Under the pieces are notes generated by a model, which saw only the letters and a list, made by a program, of their open reading frames with translations, had not been told where the DNA came from and did not search any database. The position numbers were made by a program, and so were the translations under genes. From Tetranychus cinnabarinus (taxonomy: Eukaryota; Arthropoda; Arachnida; Trombidiformes; Tetranychidae), in contig WHVY01000002.1 in NCBI GenBank assembly GCA_022266195.1, positions 10,803,001 to 10,867,000 of the forward strand: a stretch of 64,000 nt of DNA, given 5' to 3'. This document shows, piece by piece, positions 13,093 to 24,700 of this stretch. Positions within the stretch are counted from its first letter, which is position 1; each line of letters starts with the position of its first letter.

Positions 13093-13106
13093 TTACTATG
13101 GCAAAA
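13093..13106. promoter_or_regulatory. Candidate RFX X-box of IFT81
   Basis: GTTACTATGGCAAA fits the ciliary X-box pattern GTHNYYATRRNAAC at every position but the last. It lies about 100-113 bp upstream of the IFT81 start codon, the distance usual for RFX/DAF-19-controlled cilium genes. The motif is near-palindromic, so strand is not informative. Confidence 0.55.
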
Positions 13107-16100
13107 ACCAGATGAATCATAAGTAATTTGAAGCTAAAATCTTTTTACCAGTTTTATGCTTACAAAAATATTATAGCATAAAGAGGTTAAAAACTATCAA
13201 GATAAAGCTTAAACTTGACATCATCTGCGTTAAAACCGACACTTTTAAATTTTGAACATTAACCATGAACAATTGTAGTTGATAAAAAGAACTAGTTTAT
13301 CAGATTTCAGTTAAAATCTTGAAGCGTACAACCATTATTATTAATAATATGATTACATTTGGAGAAAAGGAATCAAAAAGCTAATCTTCTTGTTTTGTTA
13401 ATCTTACAGAACATAAATGTCTTTTTTTCAGGTTCACATGATGATATTTTTTGTGTCAATGAAACAAGATAAAACAATTGTCTTTAAGCTTGACCATTGA
13501 TTTTTATAGTCAAAGAACATGGTAAAGTAAAATAACCTGAATTGAACTGGAAAAGCACCGGAAACATAAAGGGAATCATAAAGATGATGTTGATGATATG
13601 AAAGTAAAGTTGAAACAAGAAATTTGAGTTTGAATCATTTGTTGTTTAAAGCCGATGAGTTTAAATGAACGATATCCGATTGATTTCATGAAACACCGCA
13701 TGATGTCAATTGAACAGATGTGAAGCAGAAGGTGATGAAGATATTTAAGATGTTTGTCAATTTTATCCAGTTACAAAAGCAAAAGTAAAACCAAAATGTT
13801 GACCAATTAAATGGACTTCATTGATTTTTATATTTACTTTTTTGTCCATTTCTTTTCCCTTTTTAAGCTTCCAAACCTGAAAAGACATTTTCTTCATTTT
13901 GATTTTTCTTTTAACAGTTACTTCTCATATTGAATTTAATAATAATAACGATAGTTTGGGAGGTTACAATGAACCATGAAAAGTTAATCAAAACGAGTTA
14001 ACAATAAAATTTCACGAAAACGATGACCATTTTTAAAATGGACTTTTAAAGCTACTGTTTCTAAGCAAACGATAAGATGAGTTGAAAATGATGATGACTT
14101 GAAAACATTTTTACCAATGATTTTTCATTTGAAAAGCCAAGTTTAACTGAAAACAAAATGACCAGATTTTAACCCAAAAAAATACAATCAATACAAATTC
14201 AACTGCAATAATAATTTACATTCTCGAGGAAATGTGATTCCATTTTTCATGTCCAGTAACGATGTTTTATTGTAAATTGAAATGGACAGAAATTTGATGA
14301 AATCTCAGTTCAATACAAAGTTCATCATTGGAGTCGATTTTCATTGAGCATTTCAAGTGGAAAATGTAAACATAGAAATGAATGATTTTAATGATTAAAG
14401 TCAACAAATTTGGGTTCAATTTGCTTCAATTTTCAGGTTAACCAGAGTTAGAGTTGAACAATTAAGGATATTGAATGTGAACAAAAGAAACGGTTATAAG
14501 CTTTAAAACTGGTTTACCTTTAAAGTGATCTTTTGATTCATCATTTTCCCATTTCTTCACCAATTTGAGGTTAACAATTGTTGAGTGAAAAGTCATAATG
14601 TTGAATCTAAAAAAATGTATTGAAATGAAAAAAGATAGAGAAGGAAGAGAAGATGAAAATTGAACAAAAATATCGGTTAAGATGAAGAGAATGGCGAAGA
14701 AAAATATGGTTCAGTGATCTGAATTATGAAGAGAATGAAGACACAAAAAGAAGCAAATTTTTGCATTTTATTTTCTTCCTTTTTCCACCAAATTTTTCCA
14801 TCTTTTCAATTTCTCATTCACCATCTTCCTCATGATCACCATCTTCACCATCTTTCCTCTTTTTCACTCCACTATTTGTCTAGCTACCTCTTGAGAGTTG
14901 AATTTTCACCAAAATTTGAATGATAATTTTACTTTGTCAGTTTTCCTTTATCCTTCACATTTCATCAAATCTTGTAACTTATTTATTTTCAGATTTGAAC
15001 AGAAAAATTTGCTGTCTCGATGGTTCGATAAATATTGTTTACTGTCCACTGGTTTGGTCATCATTTAGTGTCTTTCCGTTCAATCAAAAGTTACATTTTT
15101 ATCCATTTTTTACAATGTTTACAATGAGAAACTAGACAATCTTTGTAACCCAATTTCAAATGTTGAAGCAACATCAATTGTGATAATTTCTGGTCTATTC
15201 AAATTGTGATTTGAAAATGTTTCAATTGAAATGCTCATCCATGATACAGATCAGTTTGAATTCAATGTTTTCTCAAATTTCATTTTAAACTCTTTTCTCT
15301 TTCAGCCTTTTTCTTCAAATCATTGAGTTGAACCTTTTTTTTGTTTGCCAATAGCAATTCAATTAGACTAAAATTTGGATTGACAAAAAGTGAATGGAAA
15401 TCGATTGCTTTTTTTCCCTTCAAATAAGCCTTTTCAGCAAGGAATGTTTGGTAAAACTAAAGGAAGATGAAATTTCAATTGAAATGGTGAACAATCTGAC
15501 GATTCTGAAGGCTTGAGAAAATATTTTAACAGAAAAATAAGATTGATTTCTATCTATTTTACTCTGAATAGCAGATGACAATTGGTTATAACAAAAGTCT
15601 ATCCTTTACTTTGTATCATTTCACAGCCATCATGGGCAAACCGACAGAAACAGTTTAAGTAGTCAATCAGGAAATTTATCCTTTTCCAGTTGAAAGAATC
15701 ATAATTTTCAGATTCAAGTCGAGTATTTATGAAATTCTGGATGAATGGGAAAGGTTTAAAACTATTAAAGTGGAGATGAAAATTGGATTGAGAAGATTTG
15801 GCAAAATCTTTTTGTTCATTAATTTTCATGTGAAAATTGTAATTCATTGCAAGCCTTTTATCAACTTTTCATCTTCATCTTTTTTGATTATAATCATTAC
15901 CATGGACAATCCAGTTGACCAATCCAGTTGCAGGCAAAACTCATTCATCACTTTTCCTCCTTCTCTTTATTTTCATTTTTCATAATTAACTTCTTTCTCT
16001 CAACATCAAACATTTTTCCTAACCAATATATTGACATTATCTTTGATGATAACTTTACAATATTACATTTGACAGTAATTTATCACACAGATGATTGAAT

Positions 16101-16331
16101 AAACTTCACTCTTTGCCTTACAATTTATTCATTGCAATTGAAAATGTCATGAGACTCCAATCCAATAATAGACTTGGGTCGTAAATTAATCTCAACAAGT
16201 GGATTCATGCAGATTCCTTGTGAATATTGATGATTTGTTAGATAATTTTATCTTATAACTGAACGATACAGTTAATTTGATGTTAATTAGTTCCTAAAAC
16301 TATTCGACCATCATGGCTACAGCAACAGTAA
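13107..16331. other. Intergenic, no gene seen
   Basis: More than 3 kb of AT-rich sequence upstream of IFT81. Open frames at 14726-15135 and 15599-15985 are Phe/Ser/His-rich and compositionally like random AT-rich DNA. I see no repeat or exon here. Confidence 0.45.
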
Positions 16332-17172
16332 ATGGCGATTCAGCCTCAATTACTTCACGTCCTATTTAATATCTGTAGAGCCACACATGCTAGGTTACTT
16401 ATATTTGAACGTTATGCTTTTTAGAATCGAAAAACAATTTTTTTGAAGTTTCAAGGTCATTTGTTCATTTGACCTTCAAACGACTTCTGAAAGTTATTTA
16501 GATTACCAACATTTTTTCACTCTGAAAAATGCTTGTCATAAAAAGTTTGCAATCTTCTCTGAGAATTTACATAAGTTCTTGCAAATCTGACGAAAAATGT
16601 TTTGAGAACGATATCTTCATATCAATTGCTGTTGATACTTTGCAGAGATTAACTAATATTACTAATACAGTAAAGGCTGAGATAATGAGACTCTCTTGGA
16701 ATAGCTTATTCACACTATTCACCGGGCAGCGTATTTTCATTATTTCAATCTTCCTTAATCGATCAAATCCAACAGCAATTGTTTTTTTAACCTGATTTCT
16801 AGAGTTTTTTGATTAATATTTTACGAAAGAAAATCAAATTAAGTTAGTTGATAATTAAAGAAATAGCAATGAAATTAGAAGAAATCAAATGAGATTAAAC
16901 TCCTCCTTGATTAGGGATCGTTTATAAATTTTGTCTCATTATCTCAGCGTCCCATTATCTCAGCCTTTACTGTAGTTATAAAAGTACGGGCTACTCGAAA
17001 ATAACCTTCAGAAGTCATTTGAAAGTCAAATAAACGAAAGACCTTTAATGACATTGAAATTTCCAAATTGCTCTTCAACCCTCAAAAATATATCTTTGAA
17101 TATAAATAACCTAGCGTGTTTGGTTCTCGAGATATTGAATGAAACGTGAAGTAATTGAGTGTGAATAGCCAT
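16332..17172. mobile_element. Foldback element with long inverted arms, interrupted by a smaller MITE
   Basis: The left arm (about 16332-16505) and right arm (about 16999-17172) are reverse complements with moderate divergence. Matching blocks include CTCAATTACTTCACGT, GCTAGGTTA and GACTTCTGAA. The outer ends share GGCNATTCA with the element at 18058-19177, so they may belong to one family. No coding sequence survives between the arms. Confidence 0.6.
16668..16972. mobile_element. Tc1/mariner-type MITE of 305 bp nested in the foldback element
   Basis: The left end CAGTAAAGGCTGAGATAATG is matched by its reverse complement at the right end. TA sits immediately outside both ends (16666-16667 and 16973-16974), the target duplication of the Tc1/mariner superfamily. 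CAGT...ACTG termini also fit. The right end carries a partial tandem copy of the GCTGAGATAATG block. It is too short to encode a transposase, so it is non-autonomous. Confidence 0.75.
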
Positions 17173-17196
17173 GTGTTACCAGAGAATAAAATTTTA

Positions 17197-17232
17197 GACG
17201 GCTTAGCACCCTTCTTTATAAGGGAAGCCGTC
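17197..17232. repeat. Strong stem-loop
   Basis: GACGGCTT pairs with AAGCCGTC, and inside it CCCTT pairs with AAGGG around a six-base loop; a four-base AGCA bulge separates the stems on the left. It is unusually G+C-rich for this region. Function unknown; possibly part of a degenerate mobile element. Confidence 0.5.
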
Positions 17233-17312
17233 GTATGTATTGTTCGCACCCGTCGGAATATTAGATTTATTTTTGTACAACTTAATCTTCGCTTCACTCT
17301 CAAGGAAAGGTG

Positions 17313-17490
17313 TCTTTTTGCCCTTATTTCTATCGATGCATCATAGAATTTTCCGAATCAACTTGTTAGACACCTTCTCTTGTAACTCTTTTTGTTCTGT
17401 TTATAAGTTTAGTTTCTGATTGGCCACCGTGAGACAAGCGATAGCAAAATAGAACTATTCTAATTGGGAAAAGCTCTCTAAAGGAACGTT
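17313..17490 (+). repeat. Direct repeat, copy 1 (pair with 19211-19392)
   Basis: About 180 bp shared with 19211-19392 in the same orientation, including TCATAGAATTTTCCGAATCA, CTTGTTAGACACCTTCTC and CTATTCTAATTGGGAAAAGC. This copy lacks about ten bases found between GAATCA and CTTGTTAG in the other. It may be the remains of terminal repeats or a local duplication. Confidence 0.7.
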
Positions 17491-18057
17491 GGGCACAATG
17501 ATCCAAGAAATGGACCTCAAAGGCAGCAGGAAATTGATGTAATAAATTGTTCCAGAGAGCAATTTCTCAACATGTTAAAAGTCTCAACTGGTCAAAATGG
17601 AGGGGGTATAGGTTCCATTACGTCAAAAGCAATTAGCTAACTCTACTTAGACATTTCTACATCGACATAATCTATGAAGTCACCATGTATTCTGGATTAA
17701 GGAACCCGTGTTTCAATTTCAAAAAACCGAATGGAAGATAAAAAGTAAATATCTCTATATATAATAATACTCTTTAAATAAAGTTTACCATTCCTCTAAA
17801 CATTTCTCGAATGAATCTTGTGCTCGTTTCAATTTAGATCCTTTATAACGCTGTAAAAATTTGGTTAAGTATGTGTGCAAGAGGTCGTAAACAATTGGCC
17901 ATTTGAATCAACTGATTCCTAAAATCAACTTCACCCATGAAAAATTTCCATTATGAACTGAGAATAAAATGCATTTCTTTCAATAACAATTACATGCTTT
18001 TTTCTGCAATGTCTTCGTTTTTGCCATTTTCAGCTCATTACAATGAGTCTGATTGTA

Positions 18058-19177
18058 CAGGGCTATTCAGCTATCTTTATCGATGTTAAACGGCTATTTC
18101 TTGACCTGTGATTTACCTGCCGACTACAAAATTTTTAAACGCAAATTTCGCCGACATTCATTTGTCATATTTTAAGGTCAAGGTCATCCAAGGTCATTTT
18201 TCGGAATTTGCTCAGAGACTTTAGAGGTCAAACTAAGGTCGAGTCATAATTTTCAAGGTCAAATAAGCATGTTTGAAGAATTTCGTTGCTCTGTCAATAT
18301 CTCTGTTACTTATTCACATTTAAATTCAATCAGGCTAGCAATCAGTTTTTCAATTTTTCCATTTTCTGACTAAAACGTCAACATTTAGTCGATAAATCGG
18401 CATGTCAGTGGCTTCAATCATTGAAATCATAGAGTCAAACCAATTGCAATTAGTGAATAAAAAAGCTAATAGCTATAAGTACAGTAAAAGTGAATGAACT
18501 TGTTCCAAAGGCGACTCAATTTTCATGTAACTTTTAACTAACCCAAGCTTTGTTCAATAGCAACCTTTATCATCTCTTATTGGAGTAGAGTTCATATTTC
18601 TCTATCAATTGGGAGTGCAAAAAGGATAGCAATTGATTGATAAACTTCAACATCTAATATATAATTCAATGTCGATTCAAACTGCAAACAAACAATCAGG
18701 TGTTCAGCATGCACTCCTTATGAAGAAAAATAACTTGAGTTGCACAAAGATTAAGTGAGCGAGCTTTACTAATTAGGCAAGGGTATCTGAGTGATCAAAA
18801 CTGCCCAAAGATAATTGAATTACAACGCAACTGCACGCAGTAATGATACGATTACTCCAACTCAACCCTGCACTTTGCATAATAATCGAATTCTGTTAAT
18901 TCAAAGAATTGAAATGTGAATAACTCATGAACTGCATTTGTCAGAATGATGATACCTGACCAGTGTGATTACTCGAACTTGAGAATTATCATGTGACCTT
19001 AGTTCGACTCTCACATCGTTAGAATCGATTTCAGAAGAATGACTTTGGATGACCTTGACCTTGGAATATGATAAATGAATATCCGCGAAATTTTCATAAA
19101 ACGATTCTTGAGTCTCTAGCCAATCACAGGCCAAGTAATAGCCTTTTAACATCGGTAAAGATAGCTGAATAGCCCTG
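18058..19177. mobile_element. 1.1-kb inverted-repeat DNA element with nuclear-receptor-type half-sites
   Basis: The left end CAGGGCTATTCAGCTATC is matched by GATAGCTGAATAGCCCTG at the right end, with TA outside both (18056-18057 and 19178-19179). Complementarity continues, with substitutions, for about 250 bases per arm. Each arm carries overlapping AAGGTCA half-sites, for example TCAAGGTCA at 18178-18186 and CCAAGGTCA at 18188-18196, mirrored at 19050-19064. The middle has no convincing transposase frame, so the copy is non-autonomous. Confidence 0.75.
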
Positions 19178-19210
19178 TACTGCATGCAAGTCCTAAAATT
19201 TCACCAGACA

Positions 19211-19392
19211 TTTTTCCCCTTATTTCTATCGATTTATCATAGAATTTTCCGAATCAAACCGTACCACTTGTTAGACACCTTCTCTTGTAAGACCTTTTTT
19301 CTGTTTATAAGTTTAGTTTCTGATTGGGCACAATGAGACAAGCGATAGCAGAATAGAACTATTCTAATTGGGAAAAGCTCTAAAGAAACGTT
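19211..19392 (+). repeat. Direct repeat, copy 2 (pair with 17313-17490)
   Basis: Second copy of the 180-bp repeat, directly beyond the right end of the 18058-19177 element. It carries an extra block of about ten bases relative to copy 1. Confidence 0.7.
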
Positions 19393-21792
19393 TTAAGGTG
19401 AAGATACATGATCGATCAGAGTCAACTTTTATCCTAATGTGAACATTTTAAAACAATTTGATTGAATGTGCTTTGAAAAGAGAAATTGTTGAAAACGATT
19501 TTATCAAAAAGAATGGTGAAAAAAGTAAAAATCAATTTACAGAGAAAAAAAGAATAGAATGAAACTTGAAGATTGACAATCTTTTGTTTCCCATTTTGAT
19601 TTACTTTGAGCTAATGTTTTCTTCATTTGATGTCTTTTGGTTAAATTGAATTGCTCGTAAGTGCATATCATGTTTCACCATTTCAATTGAGATTAAAGTG
19701 TTGAGTTTTACAGGACAAAACAAAGAAACTGACAGAATTGTTGATTAAAAAGTTGAACAAAAAAAATTCGAGTTCATTCAGAGGTTTCCCTATCAAGCCT
19801 GAATCAAAGAGAAACCAATTTTAATATTTCACTATATTTACCAGCAAATTTAGTCGCTTCCAAGTGTGAACATGAGAAGTTGAAATTACAAAAACATTGA
19901 CAAAAGATACAAATGAAACTGAGCAAATGAGCAAATCAAATTGAAATAAATGTAACACTTTAAGGTTTATTTACACTTTATCTGCAAAATTCAGTCCCAA
20001 TTGGAGTGAGCAAAGTGTTGATAATACTTGTAATGATGATTGAGGTAAGTGAAGGAAAGTAAAACAAAATGGAAATCACTTTGAGAATGTTTTTACCCTT
20101 AAATGGTGGCCAGTTCTTGACCACATTATCAACTAAGTATAGCATAAATTGTAACCAGCAATGAAGGGAAACAAGAAAAGTAATGAAAAACAAGTTTAGC
20201 CTTTTCCCTTGTACTTGTGACAATATTTTGATGATCCAATTCACGTTTTCATCATTTTTTTCTCGCAATCATTTTCCATTTTTATGAACATCGAAACCTT
20301 TTGACCACCACTTCAATTCATTGCTTTCTGTCTGAACTGGCGAGATAAAATATCAAGTTTATAAAAGCACTTTTGGAAAGCTTCAAACGACCAGGAATAT
20401 CTTTAAACCAGAAAATTTCATCCTTCCCTCAATGATGAACAATTTGCAAGATAATTTATCAATTTAACCATTTACAGTTTATTAATAGTCTTGTTAATTG
20501 TACAATATTCATATTTCAACTCTTGAATGTCGAGTTGGTACAAATTTACATCTTTGGTTTACAGCTAATTTTGTACAATTGCAAAAATGAATCTCTTGGC
20601 GAGTCTTTACATTGGTCGAGATTGAGTAAAAAGTTACAAAAAAACTAATTTGCAAACAAAGGTAACAAGTTAGGAATGATTATGCTGATGATGATGATGA
20701 TGGATAAGTGTCTGAATCGAGATTAACTGTTAATGATAAAGACAAACAAAAGGAGCAGCAAAGGGATGAATATTTGAATTATCGGTATCAGGAGAGTTGA
20801 AATTAAAGTTGTTCTTGTCATCGCTGTTTGGTGGTTTAATGTTAATTGAATAAAGATGCAATTATGATGATGATGATGATGATGGTGATTATAACTGTTT
20901 AACTCGTTTGTGTGACTCTTTTGTTTTCTTGCATTGACTATCGGGTCGATCAATATCACAGAGTATTTGGTATTAAAACATTAACATACAGAATTGTATA
21001 ATTACAAGTTTATCTTAAATAGGATGTAACAAGATGAAGGAAAAGCAAGAGGATAAAGATGAGAGGAATGATGATGAAAAGGAGGAGAAGGAAGATGAGG
21101 TGGTAGTTGTGGTGATAGATAAATAGTTGAAAGCCATTAAGAGGCAAAAAGGGAACAGAAATTGTTTGAGAAATTTGTATGACCAAAGGATGTAAATGAT
21201 GTGGTTCAATTAGTTGATGATAATCATTATCATAATCATCATTTGAATCGTAGCAACTTCATTGTTCCATCAAATTGTTGTAAAGATGTTGAAACTTTTC
21301 TCTCATCTTCAACTCTTTGTTTGAGCTCTTTTCCTTCAGTGATCCTCCAAAATCATCCTCATCTTGTTGACAACAAAAAGGCACATGAAACACATAGGCA
21401 AATCATTTGGTGTTGCCAAGAAGAAGAAGAAGAAGGGAAAAAAGTGAAACAAGAAAAGGAAGAGACGAAGAAGAAGAAGATTACTTAATGATTAGGCTTT
21501 ACTTGCAATTCCATCAAAGAAGGATGAAGATGATAGAAATGATGATGATTAGGGATTGAAAGATTCAAAGCAAATGAGAGAAGGAAAAAGATTTTCTTGT
21601 TTCCATATTAATCGTTTGTTTACAGACTAAACATTCAAATGAATGCAAAGTAACTCTTCTTCTTGATCGTCCTTTTTGATTCCAATGGAAAGTGGATTTA
21701 TAGTCGGAAGATGATGATGATGATGAGGAATGAGCTTCTTTTAAATATCAACAATTTTTGCTTCTCAATCAAACTGGTGTGTTCTTTAATTG
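19393..21792. other. 3' flank and probable 3' UTR of neuroligin
   Basis: Low-complexity AT-rich DNA with GAT/ATC runs near 20690, 20865 and 21715. A minus-strand AATAAA at 20483-20478 could end a neuroligin transcript with a 1.3-kb 3' UTR, but nothing here decides this. Frames within it are Ser/His/Glu-rich products of the simple repeats. Confidence 0.4.
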
Positions 21793-24700
21793 TCAGATGC
21801 CAGTTTCGTTTGGTATTGATTTTCCTTTGTGATCATCGATAACAAGTGATGAAGTGTCCATTAAGTTGGTTAAATTTTTCTCCACATTTCCAACTGTACT
21901 TGGGTTAATTGTTGCCGTATAAGTGCAATTGTTTAATGATACATGATGACCTGTTTGAAGTATGTCAATAGTTTCAGATGTAAATGGATGCAGTTGGTAA
22001 CCTTTAAAATTGGAACAAGCAATTGATTGTTGTTGCTGTTGCTGTTGTTGGCTTGAACTAATCCAATGATGAACAGGTAATGGTGATCCAGATGAATCCA
22101 TTTGAATATCATTTGGTCCATTGTTTAGACCCATTCCTTGATTTCCAGTGTTACCGGTCAATGTTTCTGATGGACAAATGAAATTACTTTCAGGATAATA
22201 GGAAATTGTTGATCGATCTGTTTCTTTGCTTAATTGCCATCTATTTTCATCTTCATCCGATTTCTTTTTTTTTCGTGTATTTGTTTGTATTTGTGTGTGT
22301 TTTTTTGGTAAAACCATATAGTTATGTAAATCAGCAAATGAAAGAAAGGAGAAAAAATACAGAGAAAAGAAAAGGTTGAGAAAGATGAGATTGATGAGCA
22401 TGATGATGAGAGGCAAAGGATGAATAAATTGTAACAAGTAATTTGAGAGGAAAAATAAGACGATGAATGATTAAAACTGAATCAAGCAGAATCAAAATGT
22501 TAATGAGAGCAAAAATCATGTTAGTTGTTTCCACTTTTCCTGGTTTTTCTTTTCGTTTCTATTCTTAGTCTTTTCCATTGAAACAAAATTTTTGATTTAA
22601 CATTTTGATTGATAAACCTTTGAAAGCTCTGCTTCTGTTACCTGTTTAGCTTTGTCGTTGTTGCTGTTGGATGACTTTTTGGATTTAATCAAATCACGAG
22701 TGTAAAAAAAGCCAGCAAAAATGAGAACGTTCAGGATAAGAAGTGAACATCCAATGGCAATTGTAACACTTAAGGCTGTTGTATAAGTTACATGGGTACC
22801 AAAAAAGTTGACTATTGAATTTGAAGATTGACTTGAACTTTTGTCACTTATGTTTGAATCTAAGGCACTTGGACGTTGATCACCACTGAATGATGATGAT
22901 GATGAGACTCCTTCGAGTGAGGATCCATCAAGAAGCCCGGGATGAGTGATTGATGAGTTTGGATATGAAGATGAAAGTAAACCACTTTCACCAATTACTA
23001 CTGTTAATAGTGAAGAAAGAGAAAAACAAAAATGAGAAAAGATTTGATTTGATTTTTGTTGATTGTTTGCCAATAAAATGATTGAGATTACCTGAAGAAG
23101 GGGATAATGAGGCTGATGGTGAAACAGCTGAGGTTGATGAAGATGGTGAGAGAAGGATTGGAAGACGATTGGCACGGACGATACCATCATATGTTGATAA
23201 ATCACCATGATTATGAAGTAAATGATGATCTTGGTTGGCTGATGATCCAGGAACATGTAACTTAGGAATTAAGTTTAACCAATAAGACATTCGATGAGCA
23301 TGATAATGATCTCGTAATTTAGGTTTAATTGCTGAAAGAAGAAGCAGAGAAAAGAGAGAAGAAAAAAAGAAATGAAAAAGGAAAAACATTAATCCAAATA
23401 AATAATGACGATAATTGATGATAAAAATTAATGTTGAAAAAAGAGGTCAACAGAGAAGAAGATGAAATGATATAAACAAAAATGATTTACAATTAAAAGA
23501 GACTCATTGAATTGGATCGAATGATGTAAATTATAATTAAAAGGAGAAAACCTTTCATCATACAAAACACCTTCACTTGATGTTACATTTGGTGCAGAGA
23601 AGGGCCTTGCTTAGGTTGAGATGTTCATCTCTAATGGTCTAACCAGACTGATGGAATAGATGAAGATGATAAAAGTCTGATGAAGCATGTGACTATATAA
23701 TATATAGCTAATGATCATGAGATATGGTGAAACTCTGAATATACACATTGGAATGGGTATAACAAGTCCAAGGAAATAGGAAATTGTAAAGCGAATAATA
23801 AATAAAGAATGTTAATGATGTTATAAAAACCAAACAAGTGAAGAAAGAAGATGAAGGAAAAGATGAAAATGATGAAGAGTGAACTGAATGAAAGAGAGGC
23901 GAAAAAAGAAAAGAATGAGAAAAATAATAAGGAATTATATTGATAGAGCAGGGAAGGGGAAAGATAAAGGAGATGAAAAGTTATCGACAGGAAAAGGTAA
24001 AGAGGGAATGGAAAGGGAAGAAAAGAGCAGGAAAAAAATGACGAGAATGAGAATGAAGATGATAATGAGCAATGATGATGGAATGAGTTGAAGGTGTTTA
24101 AGGGTTGCACTGAGTGAGCAATTAAGATCACCAAGAAGTGGAATGGTAAAGGCAAAAAGGAAATATCATTAATGAATGAAGGTGAACTGAAAATATATAT
24201 ATAAATATTACAAGTGCTTATTGGTTTCCTGATTTTTTGAAGGTGAAACATGAAAATGATAAAGATGAAGGTGAATACTTACTCAAAGCATAATACTGTT
24301 GTTGATGCTCTTCATAAATGGGCCAAGTTATTTTATCAATACGATTATTATTATTTCGTGATTCCCTGTTAATATTACTATAATTATGATAGTTGTTATT
24401 ACTGTTATTTGGTTTCAACATGTCAAGATCATCTTTATTGTTGGGATCTCTGAATTTGTATCAGTTTTCATCATGGTTATCATCATTTGCCAAAATCAAT
24501 TACCAAGTCAAGTGTTATTGTTTTTGGATGAAAGTTGAAAAAAAAGATGAAAAATTGAAACAAAATATTAATATATGGTTAAGAGACAATTATTGCTTTT
24601 AAGATGAAAAAACAACAAAACATTAACATTTTTTGCCTTCATTTTGTTCACATTTTAAGACCATTTTTGTCAACTTGAAAAGTTCATATTATTTTAGCTT

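Noticed and set aside
20723..21488. His/Ser/Glu-rich frames on both strands
   Set aside because: Products of GAT, AAG and related simple repeats.
23715..24251. 178-codon Phe/Ser-rich minus-strand frame
   Set aside because: Low-complexity pyrimidine-rich frame within a neuroligin intron; no domain and no fit to the neuroligin exon phases.
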